From Volvox africanus (Eukaryota > Chlorophyta > Chlorophyceae > Chlamydomonadales > Volvocaceae), in assembly GCA_030268105.1 (NCBI GenBank), contig BSDZ01000080.1, positions 3,225,501 through 3,289,500 of the forward strand: a stretch of DNA of 64,000 nt. Reading direction: 5' to 3'. Under the pieces are notes generated by a model. That model was not told where the DNA came from and made no database searches. It saw only the letters and a list, made by a program, of their open reading frames with translations. Of this stretch, positions 24,215 through 35,708 are shown in pieces. Position 1 is the first letter of the stretch; each line of letters begins with the position of its first letter. A program made the translations under genes and the position numbers.

Positions 24215-25961
24215 TCAGCTCCCGCCTCGTGCGTTCGACCCCCCTCCAGTTCCCGCCACAACCCCGGTGAAGGCCGTGCCGCACGTTGAGCAGGCCCGCG
24301 ACGGCTGACAGAAGATTGACAGACAGACGGAGCACACATACCCTGTCTCAATCACGTATTTGTGGCAGAAGCACGAGGCGCGGAAGTCCACCCCCAGCTC
24401 CTGAGTCACGTCCAGCTGCTGGCGCGTCCCCGTGTCGCAAGCAAAATAGTTGAGCAACACACCCAGCAGCGCCGCTGTACCGGCCGGCTTGAAGTAAAGG
24501 CCACCGGTGAGGTGCGCCGCCTGCTGCAGGAAGCTTGAGTCTTCACATGCGAGTACCACTGCGTCGAGGACCACCTCGGCCCGTTGTGCAGAGAAGATGG
24601 CATTCATGACGGGGATGTATTGCATGGGCGCATCAGGACTGCCCAGCACACACAGCACTCGAGGGCGGCTTCGCGGACGGCCCCCTCGCTGATGTTGGAG
24701 CCGATGGAGGAGGCAGAGTGCGCGGGAGAGGCCGCCAGAGAGGGCGAAGCTAGAAGGGGCGGCAGCGCCCGGGGCCACAGCTGGGGCTGTAACTGTGGCG
24801 CCATCGTATGAGATTAGGGCGGCGGTTAGTGGGGATGAACTGAAGCAGCTTGACTGTCAAGAATGAGGGCACTGAGGCGTGAATGTTGGGAGCCAAACAA
24901 TTAACGGCAAGTGCCAGGATCAGGAATAAAGCCCTGCTGGAAAACATCTCTGCCACAAAACTTGACATGTTAAAAAAACATACACATGTGTCCGCTCATG
25001 CAATGCCGCTGATAAAGCGTGCCAACCATCTCGGCTTAAGGCCCGGAGCCTGGGCCTGAGGATAATTCGAGTCGTATGGAGCTGCGGGTTGGGTTTAGGG
25101 TTTAGGCCTTTAGGGTTTAGGGTTTTGGCAAAACTCATCCAAACCAACCATCATCAACAATGGTTCAGGTCGGTCCCTGTGCTTCTTCAACCCTGGATGT
25201 GTGAACTTTTGACCTGATCCTGACCCCCCCCTCACCCGCGGCCTGGTTACAGCGTGCTATTAGCTCAGAAAGACGTGCGTGCAAGCTTCCAGCTGGGAAC
25301 ACGGAGTCAGCGCTGCTGTTGGCATCCTCTCCCAGCCCTAAATGCACGAGATGGCTGTTGCAACAGGGGATTGAGGACCGTGAGGGCATGGCACGGAGGT
25401 GACGGCAAGCACGCGCATGGATGGGTTGCACACAACGGATGGTGAAGACAGCCGCAAATGAGGCAAACGCAGCATGCAACGATGCATGTGTAAACAGATG
25501 TCAGTCACGGTGTGCGAATCTGCGATAGGATGACGATTGCCGGTCATGGCGCACTGGGTACTGTCGGCGGATTTGGCACCCTGGGCGAAAAAGGTAGGCG
25601 GCCATAAACACCTGTATCCGCCGGCGACGTACCACATGTCGTTCTGTCCAGCGAAAATGGCAAGTCGATTATGGCTGTTCAACATGGCGTAAGCATTGGT
25701 GAAGGAGAGCAGCTGAAGGGATAACAGGTGCGGGCATGGGGCGGAAGGCTGCGGGGTGAAAAACACAAGCCGCACGGTCTCGCAGACGCCAGCTGTCCGA
25801 TGCCTTACCTGAGCCAGTATGTCTGTGGGGGATGCACCCGTTGCAGTTATTGCTGGATTATCTGGGCGCAGTAGCGCCAAGTCCAGCAGCAGCACCAACA
25901 GGTCTCCCTCGGCATCTGCGATCACTCCGTCCATCGTTAAGGCCTCTAAGCAGCTTCTCAT
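24215..25961 (-). CDS. TFB4: TFIIH core subunit TFB4 / p34 (GTF2H3)
   Basis: Four exons on the minus strand (25961-25809, 25712-25612, 25354-25236, about 24780-24215) join to 312 residues, close to the usual family length (~300). Exon 1 holds the vWA-like start EGDLLVLLLDLALL. Exon 2 has NAYAMLNSHNRLAIFAG. Exon 4 has GGLSRALCLLHRL, VLCVLGSPDAPMQYIPVMNA, LQQAAHLTGGLYFKP, and the C-terminal C4 zinc finger CFCHKYVIETGYVCSVCLSIFC with a following CSTCGTAF. TFB4 partners SSL1/p44 in the TFIIH core, needed for RNA polymerase II initiation and nucleotide excision repair in the nucleus. Three AG acceptors six bases apart precede exon 4 (starts at 24780, 24786 or 24792), all in phase, giving 312, 314 or 316 residues. 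Intron 3 contains a telomere-like island. It is head to head with the peptide deformylase gene. Confidence 0.93.
25092..25127 (+). repeat. Interstitial telomere-like repeat (TTTAGGG type)
   Basis: Several TTTAGGG units, one interrupted (TTTAGGCC), lying inside intron 3 of TFB4. Confidence 0.75.
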
Positions 25962-26228
25962 GGCAAAACCATATCCAATCACCTGCCATATTTAAATGTC
26001 AATATAATTAGAATGGTCTATGCCGATGATAAACTCTCAACATGTTCCGACGCGCTTCTATCAACACATCTGCATTAGGCATATGTTATGGGCTTACCAA
26101 TGAAGCTTGCGTCCGAATGTCGGTTTACTAATGATAGTACGAATGCAGGTAGCCGTTGATTCAAGATATTAGACAGTAAACATTTCCAAATTTCTCTGGG
26201 TATTCTATGTAAATCTACAAAAACTCAC
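25962..26228. promoter_or_regulatory. Bidirectional promoter between TFB4 and PDF
   Basis: Only 267 bp separate the two divergent ATGs. The stretch is AT-rich compared with flanking exons and no other gene fits, so both promoters and 5' leaders must lie here or overlap. Confidence 0.6.
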
Positions 26229-29200
26229 ATGTATCTCACATCTGCACGTGTACAGCCCTACAGTGGCAACCCTGCAGTTGCCCCTTTTGGATGCGTCCGT
26301 CGCGTCGGTTCGGCTGCACCTTTGTGGCATAACAGGTCACATATAGATATGCCCAAGGCATTTCCTCCAATTGTGCAAGCAGGAACCCCAGTGTTGCGAG
26401 AGGTGGGAATTGCGGAGCGCATCTTGGGCCTATCCAAAAGAAGCAAGCGGGAAGTGGCCATGCCATATACGAATACCTAGTGGCCAGAATCCGTGATGTT
26501 TACGCGTCCCTAAACATGCGGTTACTCACATATCGGCGGCTGCATCAGCATGCTCGTCGTGTTCTGGTAATGCGTTGGGAAATGCGTCATCACACCTCCG
26601 GTACCGTAATCCGTATTCCCGGGGGGTTGGCAGCATTTCAAGTGCATTCCAAGTCTTCATGCAAACCTGCATCCCACAAGTCCTAGCAGAATTACTTTCC
26701 TTTGAAGATGGCTGTTGGCTAAAGGCCGGCGCTAGTCTCATGCTCGTGCGTATCTTTCCCCCCACCCGCCGCCTTGAACATCCACACTGGCTCTTCTCCC
26801 AATCGCCTCGCCTAGGCCGCTCGGGAGGTACCCCAGGAGCTGCTCGCCAGCGAATGGCTCCGGAACCTAGTGGCAACAATGATCGACGTCATGCGGGCGG
26901 CGCCAGGGGTCGGCCTTGCTGCACCCCAGATTGGCGAGCCTTGGAGGGTGAGCTCATTGGATGATACAATTCACAATTCTGGAAGCTATGAAAAGCACTT
27001 GCCTGGCTTACATCCCGAGGGGCTCTGTTATTCCCATCACAGGAAGCAATCATGCACTGTCTCACCTGCTCCTGCACATTTGCGCAATTGCCACTGCCCC
27101 CATCGCACCACCGACGCTATTTGTCTACAGAGCATGTGGCCGCCCGGTCGCTGCCTAGATGAAGCAACCTGCAAGTGGGTCACCTGCTCTGCCCGGTTAA
27201 ATCTATTCTGCGCTACATCAAGAATGTCGCCATGCTCCCGCGGACGCCGCCACCTCCAGTGCTGTCGCCACTGTCCCGGTGTCGCAGGTCATCGTCCTGG
27301 AGGACAGGGAGGAGTACATTGCCCGACAGGCGGCCAGCGGTACCTACCACAGCGATACGCTGGTGGCCATGGAGCGCGAGCCGTTCGGGCCCCTGGCGCT
27401 GGTCAACCCGCGCCTGCGTCCCGTGGGTCACGAGGGCGCGGTTTTCTTCGAAGGCTGCCTCAGTGTCCGGGGCTTCGCGGTGAGTGGGTCAGGGGTTCGA
27501 CACTGTTATGCCGCGTCGGCGGCCTCGAGGATAAACAAACACTCCTGTTTCACCTTTCCGCCAGCAGACATGCTGCTGGCTGTTTCGCTTACCTGGGGTG
27601 TTAGAGCGTCTAGCTCTAGAATTTGTAGTAAAAGGTTGAGCGACGTAAAACAAAGTCTCAGGACGGTTGCGACCCGTCGAGCACAGGTTTCGGTCTTAGA
27701 ATTCTAATCTCCTCCGAGCTTCCTCCCAAGGGCATTAAATGCTCTTGTTGCACAGGAGGCCGAAACGACTTCTGTACGGTTGGGTGTCTCCTCGCTTCGA
27801 AGGTTACCCTCAAAAGCCGAAAAGTCATTATAGCATCCAAGCGCTTCACCACTACGCCTGGTCATTTCACGTTTTAGCCCTTGTTTAGACTATCTTTATG
27901 TAACATCGCGAACATGAAATAAACTTTCGTTTATTTCGCCTTAGATGCTACAACATGGGGCCTCCCAATGCTGATATCTGCAAGCAGCAGGTGCCCAAGC
28001 GCACCCATATTCCGTAAGGTTCCGGGAGCTTGGACACATGCGACCTCGCGGCCCGGGGCTTATACGGGCGGGATGTCTGACCAGTTCTCTCCCGCAGGCG
28101 CTGGTGCCACGGTACTACGCAGTGGACGTAGAGGCCATGGACCCTGAGGGGAAGCCGCTGGTGATGCGGGCCTCGGGCTGGAGGGCACGCATCCTGCAGC
28201 ACGAGTGCGACCACCTCCAGGTATAACGGCCGGGTGCGTGTGTGTGGAGAGGGGTTTGGAAGCAACTGGCGTAATGACCGCGGAGGGGTGTTCCGCCCCG
28301 TGAAATGCAGTGGGGAACGCCTTGGAACCAACACCCAGCCGGGCTTGCAGTAGGGGGAGTCATGGAGGGACTTAAGGTGCAACCAGGCCTCCTCATCGAT
28401 AGGGAGAATGGGCAAAGAAGGACATGGGTACACCCAAGCTTAAGACCTTGAATGTTGTCCTGTCCTTTTCGTGACATACAGGGTATTTTGTATGTTGATC
28501 GCATGTGGACCACCACCCTGACAGCAACTGAGAACTTGCCACAGTGGGCGAGGTGGGTTAGACACGGCGTGTCTCGTAGGTGGCGTGGAGGCAGACGCTG
28601 GAGGACTCCTGGGGGTGTGTGCCTTTCTCGGAGAAGGAGAGGGAGAGGGAGAGGGAGAGGGAGAGGGAGAGGGAGAGGGAGAGGGAGAGGGAGAGGGAGA
28701 GGGAGAGGGAGAGGGAGAGGGAGAGGGAGAGGGAGAGGGAGAGGGAGAGGGAGAGGGAGAGGGAGAGGGAGAGGGAGAGGGAGAGGGAGAGGGAGAGGGA
28801 GAGGGAGAGGGAGAGGGAGAGGTCTGCTAAGCCTGCCTAACTAGGCATTTCATTGGGCCCGGGACGGAAGGCAAGTCCTTAAAGGGCAGTTCGAGCCTCC
28901 CACCAACGGCCTGTGATGCCAGGACTTCGCGCATTGCGGAAAGGGAGTCTCCTGCGCTGCCGATATCCTTGTCACACGCCGCCTGCTTAGTGCTTTGGAA
29001 CCCATACACGTTTTGGTTCCATGTTCCGCCAACGCCGTGTCTCGCTTCTATCTCCGGCATCTGCTGCTCAATGGTGTTCCCCGTCTGTGGCGCATGTTGC
29101 GCGCCCCAGGGTGTTGCCGGCGGGTGTGATGGGGCGCTGCACCTGCCATCATCCAGTCGATCGGCTGTGGCAGCCGGGGGCCACGCCCACGCCCACGCCC

Positions 29201-29266
29201 ATCACCACCCCCACTGCTACTCCGTCCACAACAACCACGACATCACCCGTTAAGGGCAGCGGCTAA
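26229..29266 (+). CDS. PDF1A: Peptide deformylase, organellar PDF1A type
   Basis: Six exons (26229-26402, 26828-26947, 27288-27479, 28098-28220, 28482-28552, 29110-29266) give 278 residues. The first ~40 residues (Arg/Ser/Ala-rich, few acids) look like a targeting peptide. All three metal-site motifs are intact: GVGLAAPQIG, EGCLSV and QHECDH (HExxH). The ASGWRARILQHECDHLQG context is typical of PDF1A of mitochondria/plastids. It removes the formyl group from N-formyl-Met of organelle-made proteins. Exon 2 could also start at 26837 (CCCCAG acceptor). The last exon, with a Thr/Pro-rich tail ending at 29266, is chosen because its phase fits the donor at 28553. Reading straight through 28552 instead would give an Arg-Gly tail from the repeat below and is less likely. 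Confidence 0.9.
28641..28820 (+). repeat. (GGGAGA)30 hexanucleotide array
   Basis: About 30 near-perfect copies of GGGAGA inside the last intron of PDF, beginning 88 bases after its donor. It is open in three frames (Arg-Gly, Gly-Glu, Arg-Glu), which produces false open frames. Confidence 0.95.
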
Positions 29267-31063
29267 GTTGCGGGTGGGTAATGGGGTATGGGTGAGGGTC
29301 CAGCAGTTAAAGTGTACTCGTGAAGATGCACAAGCTCCAGGACGCATAGTCTCACTATAATAGGTCATGACAGCACCTTTCTTCTTCCCCTTGTTGCTCC
29401 TACTATCGCGACAAAAAACCCTCCTTTCCTACGAGCATCAATTCATGCGGCGTCTGGTACGGACTGGCTTTATTTTGCGTATTGATGCGGGCGTTTTTAC
29501 GCACAACACTTTTGATATACCAGGGAAGGTAGGGAATGCCAGGTTCGTGGCCACGGGTGATGTACCCCCTATCCCACAGACGTTTGAATGCACGGTTACG
29601 TCACAGCAGCCTTTCACTTAACAGGCCATGCGGAGGGACGACTGCGTTCAGCCGTGTCGACGCTCGCTGCTGAACTAGCTACGGATCAGGTTCCATAATT
29701 TCATTTGCACTGAACATTGCGTGACGAGCGGTCCCCGACTGGGCGGGTGAGAGCTACCGCCGGAGCCAGACCTTGGTGGCCGGTAGATCCCTGAACTGGG
29801 GAACTGCTGGAGGACGCCATCATTTTGTACCTGACATTTAGGGGGCTCCTCGTCAGACCCTATGACGCACTGTATCCTAGGTGGTATCGCCAAGCCGACA
29901 TCACGTGTGGCGGGTATCGCCCTCGAATCAAACCCTCGCAGTGTGCAGCAGTGTGCAGGGACGACGTAAGAGTGTTATGTGCCAAGACGATGTCTTAGTT
30001 GCACCACCGGCACGCGTGTTGCTGTGTACCAGTGCACGGCACCGGTACGTAACAAAACGAGTACATCGTATACTGCCGCAGCAGGCCACCCAAATTGTGC
30101 GGTTCAAAAGCTCAATTGTAATTTGAGGCCGGACCGTGGGCTTGCACTTAAAATGCTGGTTATAGCCACCATTCGGTCATCGGCCATCAATAAAACCATG
30201 CCCCCAAACAGGTCGATAAGGTGTAATGGCATGCTTTCCACGCCTCGTGAGCACACACAAACGCCTTGCACGTGCTCATAGACATCTACATGTACCTCGC
30301 TACTCAATGCGCACACCTGTCCCAACCGAACCAACAAGAACCGAGCAGCCGCCCCCAAGCGAATACGCGACGTGACCATCCAGCTGTAGTGCGGTGCGCC
30401 TAAAGGGTGAGGGTGAGAGGGTAAACCCAGCATCCCATTTCAGCTCCTACGGCCTGGCCTGCCCCCCGAACAGAGATCTGTCCATCGCCATCCTAACAAC
30501 GAGCATCGCCTCCAGCCGGACATGCACGTCGTGCATCTATCTGCATGGCATTCAATAAAAAAACCGTACAGCTTCCCATCCAGCGCCGCGGTGTGCGTAT
30601 TGCCTGAAGCCTTCCGCCTTCGATGAATACGGCTCCGCCGCCACCGCCCGACATGTGTGCACATGCCGTCCGCTAAGACTCCGGCCAGCCCCCTGACGTC
30701 AACATCCCCCCCCATCCATGCGCCTCTTCCCACGCCGCTGCTTGCTCACGGCGGCTGCCAGCGCTCTCGCCACTTGCCCTTATCCACCGACGCTTTCTAG
30801 GCTCCCACACACGCTCCCCCGTTCAGGGCAGGATACTAGGGCCATGGCGCAACCAAGAGGACCGCTTTCGGTGCCTCTGCAGGAAGCCCCTGCAAGTCAT
30901 CCCCATCTCACCACGGCATGACACAGTGGCCCTGCCATACTGCTCACAAAAGCAGGTACGACGACGAGCACGACGTCCCTCTACGCCTGGATATCATACA
31001 AACTAAAAAGCGCTGGGCGACCAGCTTTCGTCCACTGATGTGATGTGGCGGTGCAGGTAGAGG
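29267..31063. other. Convergent intergenic region, PDF / WDR20-like
   Basis: 1.8 kb with no recognisable gene. Short open frames, for example 29367-29621 (+), lack similarity to anything I know. Confidence 0.45.
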
Positions 31064-34000
31064 CTACTCCATGGAGCCATCCGCCTGCGGTCGCAGCCAG
31101 GTGCGGATGCTCCCCGTGTGGTCCACCGTGAAGACGACCTCCTCGGTAAACAGCAGGTCCGACATGGGCTCCAGGTGGATCCTAATCAGGCAATATTAAC
31201 CCATGGAAAACGTGCGGCCAAAGGGCACAACCAACGACGCGCAGGACAGCGGAACAGAGAGGGAGGCCCGGGGCGTTTACACCAAGGCAGATGAGGCAGA
31301 CGTAAGTGATTGGTGATGAGAGCGCCGCAAAGTGCAGCACCTTATGAACTTGCTTGTCATGAACGGATGAATGGACAGTGAGCAATTTTGCGACTGCGCA
31401 TCGCTTGACGGCACAGTCCCGTTCGAAGGGGGAAGACTACAGGACCTCACGAGGCGTGGTCCTTCCGGTGGAATGTAGAAGAGAGCAAATTAGCCTCGTG
31501 GCTTTTTGCAGCTCCAGTCCCGCCTAGGTTTCTGGATTATAAGTGCGCTGTTGACTGTCCTGGGATGCCGCCCGGGCGCGTCATCACGCACAACCCGTCC
31601 AGGCGTTGACGCGCTCGGGGAAACTCCCAACTTCAAAACACCTCCGCAGGTCTCGACGGACGCTGGGGAGGGCTACGCCCTCTCACTTTCGCCCCAAACC
31701 TCTTACTTGTGCTCCATGATGGGCTGGATGATGTACATGTCCATGCGAGGCAACGACGGGCAGATTCCGCCGCTGCTCTTTCCCAGAGACGCCTTACGGT
31801 CGTGCAGAGCGGCGCTGGGCGGTCCGTCACCACGACCGCTCACCAGATTGGCCATGCTGCCGTTGCGCCTGACGACGTGCGGCATGTGGAGGAACGGAGC
31901 AGTGAAGTCCAACCGGCGTGGGAACACAAGAGGGAAAAAAACCAGCAGTACCCATTAATGCTGTTTCCATGCGGTAAATCGCAACTGCATGGAAACCCGG
32001 AAGGTCCCGTTCACTGATGCCAGGATTCCACAGAGGCCACCTCCACCTAAAACATTTCTCTTTTTTAAGCTGGGAGATACCTCCCAACCCATCCCCAGTC
32101 CTCCTCTCCATCTCCCAGTCCTCTTCTGGCTTTGCTGTCCACCTGCAAAGTCACCATCTGCATCCCACTACTGATTCTGCCCGCACCGTAACATTCCCCG
32201 TATATCTTCGTATATTCTTCATTCACTCCCGCCTGTGGGAACAGGGAACCCTGCCCGTGCTTCACGCGTTCTTCATTCCCGCCGCCGCCAACTATGGCAC
32301 ACCAGTTCCATATATTGTGTATTCAGTGACTTGTCTTTCCGCAACAAGCCCTGGCAAGTGCACCTGAATTGGATTAGTCTACCACACTCCTAGCGTCCAC
32401 CTTCCACGCCACTCTCGCCACCCAATTTCCTTCCAACCCCGCCCCCATCCCATCCCATCCCATCCCATCCCATCCCATCCCATCCCATCCCATCCCATCC
32501 CATCCCATCCCATCCCATCCTCACTTACTTGATACCTCCTAGCATGGACATCTGCGCTAGCATGGCAGCACTGCTGTTCAAGTCCCCCTCTCCCGGTGCC
32601 TGGACGTCCCACAGGCACAGCTGGCAGTCCTGTCCAGCTGAACCCAGCCGATAAATGCGGGTCGCTGGTGCTAGCTGCTCCGACAGAACCGCGCGGGAGC
32701 CAGTCCCCGGCTCCGAGCCGGCCCTAGGAAAGTGGCGATCCGCACACATTCACAAACAATTCCGCGGGACACGTCGACAATCATGATCGATAGGTCCGAA
32801 GGGCCCATATCCATACAGCACACTGCCCCCCAGATTTCTATAATTTCTTCAATACGCAGCGAGGTGTTACGGCACAGGAAGGGGACAGACTCTCAAAACC
32901 GCGACGCCCAGTAGCCCTTTCACTGCCCACCCACCAGGGGTCCCAGACAACTCGGCTAACCCAGGAACGGTGCCCCTCGCCGTTAACCACGGGGTATCGC
33001 TCCTGGAGGCCGTAGACCGCCACGAGGTCGTCCTCACCGCCCGTGGCCACGTACTTGCCGTCTGGACTGAAGGCACAGCACAGCAGTGCGCCGTAATAGC
33101 TGCAAAATCCACCCACAACGGTGCCGGTGCTCACATCTATGACTCGTAGTGCGCCATCGCGGCAGGCCGCCGCCAGCTGCCGTCCATCAGGCGACACCGC
33201 CACGTCATTAATGCCCCCACCGCTGATCTACACGAGGTGAGACAGGCAGGTGCCGGCATTTGAGACCGGGGTTCACACGCCTTAGTCCTCATGACGGGGA
33301 CAGAGTTCGCACAGCAGCGCTACATGGGACAGGGGGTACTGCCTTGCATAATGTACGACCATCTTCGAACGTGTGTCCGCGTGCTGGTTTCCAATACCGT
33401 TAAATGCTTATGTGGGAGCAAGACAAATGCTTCAGCCCACTCCTCCACACTCAGAAGCCCCTGATACTATCGCCCCATGGAAGTGGCAACGCACTCCCGC
33501 AATCTGGTGGCTATGTGTACATCCCGGGTTAAGCTGCTTAGTTTAAGTCCGTACCGCTATTGTGCTGCTCGGCGACTGCGATTTGGAGCTGGACCCCAAC
33601 GACAGGAACTTGCCGCTGCCCTCCCCCGTCAGGTGGGACTGCGGCAAACGGGATGGCGGTAGAGGCACGAAGGACATGACAAGGACGTGACAGTGCTCCA
33701 CCCTGACAGCCCCCAATGCCGGCGTACATGCACATGCATGCTCCTGCCCCTGACCATAGAAGCGCGCAGCACTGTCTCAAAGCCTAACGGCCGCACAGAC
33801 TGGCCCCCTCGTATATCCAGCCATTGCTGCGGACCTATATGCGGACATCTTTTCCTGTTGCGGTGCAAAGACTGCAAGCTGTACTGCGAATGGGTTCCCT
33901 ACGAGGGCCCTGAACTGCAGCACGATGCACAGCCGTAAGCAGGTTAACAACAACCCGTGTTCGGCATGCCTGTGCGGAGCGAATCGCCACCTGACTGCCA

Positions 34001-34948
34001 TGGTGTTTAGTGTCCCGGGCCTGACCCTGAGCTTTCCCCAAACTGAGTGCACCTTTTTGTACACATAAATGTTGCCAGAGCTGTACGCGGCCACGAACAG
34101 GCCATTATCCGTACGAGGAACCCAGGCCACCGCCGTACAACGGATGGTTTCGGAAACACCTTCCGGCTGGAGTGTGCTGAGAACGATGGGCTTTGAAGGG
34201 TACCCCGTGGCCTGCAGCTGAGCCCGCAGCGACATCAGCATCACTGTGGAAGGACAGCCGGGGATTGTCAAACGAAATAATGTTAAGAATGAGTATGGGG
34301 CCCGGAGTCGCTGCTGGCGGGGTCCCACCTGGGATAGAGGCTGCTAAATACAGACCTATCTAAGATGTACCGCACCTTGCCCATCACCGAGGCCAACGAG
34401 GAGGTCCACGTTATCCTTCGCCGCCATGAAAGCGTGACAGGTGGGGTAGCCTGTACGAACCGTTGAGTTGTTGAACAACAGCGCCCGGAAGGGTTCCTGT
34501 CGATCACGAAGTTGCGGGCGGGGGGAGTAGTGGATAGATCGACTCACGCGCGCGACGGAAGCAGTGACTTCCCCAACGGAGAGCGTGCAAGAGCCCCAGA
34601 ATTATCAGTAAAATACTTACTTTATTTGTCTCGTCATAGCTACAGATGTTGATGCAATCCCCGACGTTAAAGACTATCCATTGCCCCTCTTCCTGCCCGC
34701 CTTGCAAGTTTGCTAACGTAAGGCGAGTAGACCTCTGGTAGTTAAAAGGTTGTAGCCCAGTGGTACGTTCCGTATGAAGGTGGAAACGACCCTCCTGCGG
34801 GCAACGTCTTGGAGCTGAACACTACGTCCAGGCCCTCTTCTGCATGCGCCGTGCTGAACACTGATAAGTTATCCAGAAACAAACAACAACTTACAGCTGT
34901 CTTAAACCTATTCCTTGCGATGCGATCCCCCGACGCGGTGTAGTTCAT
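31064..34948 (-). CDS. WD40 protein of the WDR20 / DMWD / CreC family
   Basis: Nine minus-strand exons (34948-34895, 34794-34621, 34496-34376, 34243-34053, 33638-33555, 33227-32935, 32723-32529, 31868-31707, 31181-31064) give 463 residues. The N-terminus FKTAEGRFHLHTERTTGLQPF plus LTLANLQ matches the non-WD head of plant members. Then come WIVFNVGD, TCHAFMAAKDNVDLLVGLGD, and WD-type blades: AVAWVPRTDNGLFVAAYSSG, DVAVSPDGRQLAAACRDG, CCAFSPDGKYVATGGEDD and RLGSAGQDCQLCLWDV. The C-terminal closing blade, MSDLLFTEEVVFTVDHTG, is split by the last intron. Animal WDR20 activates the deubiquitinases USP12/USP46, and fungal CreC acts with CreB deubiquitinase. A similar role here is inference. Every junction keeps phase. 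The pentamer array lies in intron 7. Confidence 0.88.
32446..32520. repeat. (CATCC)15 pentanucleotide array
   Basis: 15 perfect copies of CATCC. On the sense strand of the WDR20-like gene (minus) it is GGATG and starts eight bases into intron 7, directly after GTAAGTGA. Confidence 0.95.
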
Positions 34949-35708
34949 GCCTGCCTTCTGCCTGCACCTATGATGGACCAAACACTGCAGGACATAGTCC
35001 CATTGATATCTATAATTCTTTTGCTGCGATGCGATACATATGCCAGCAAACAGGGAACATTAGAGCAGCAGGGTAAAACCTCGTTAGGAGGTGTCGTGCG
35101 AGCACAAAACGACTTGATGCTGCCGCGGACAGTAGCACCCAGCAAGCGATAAAATTTCCCTAGGTAATGTGGGCAGCTTCCTACCAACCTACCCCCAAAA
35201 TCGTGTCAGGTCGCTGCCGTACTAAATGTACCATTGTTTGTTGTGCCAAAATTATCCGGTTACGCAGGTTAGTAGACCACAGAGGTAGCGGTGCATTTCC
35301 CCAAAACAATGTTCGATTTTTGTGCCACATATTCTTTAAATCCGTTGTGGTAACTGCCCGGCTCTCTAAATGGGCCAACCAAGAAGGCGTATAATAACAT
35401 TGGGGAATTTTAACACATAAGAGGCCGGTCGTGTAAGACAAAGCGGGCAACTTGAGAACAGGACCGATCGTCGAGGACAACTTCCTTGAACTGTACCAAG
35501 CTTGGTTTGCTGGTCCGGCAACGCTGTTATTGGTAGATCTTCACGATTGTCAAACCATTATTGCAGTCGCATCAAAATCCTATACGGACTGTCAAACAGG
35601 ATATGCAGCCAGCCTTGGCGCAGCTTGGCTGAGTAGGCCAGGGGAGAGAAATTGTATGCTTGATTGTGGGGACAGCCAAGGTGGAGCGCTGGTTGGAAGC
35701 AATTCGCT
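34949..35708. promoter_or_regulatory. Divergent intergenic region, WDR20-like / BIG
   Basis: 760 bp between two divergent start codons. No additional gene is recognised; it presumably carries both promoters and 5' leaders. Confidence 0.45.

Noticed and set aside
27770..27880. tRNA or tRNA-derived SINE on the minus strand
   Set aside because: An A-box-like GTAGTGGTGAAGCG is present, but the T-loop region lacks a proper GGTTCGANNCC and the stems do not pair.
28482..28844. Peptide deformylase with a long Arg-Gly tail
   Set aside because: The frame stays open only because the GGGAGA array has no stops. A GT donor at 28553 and an in-phase acceptor at 29110 give a normal-length protein.
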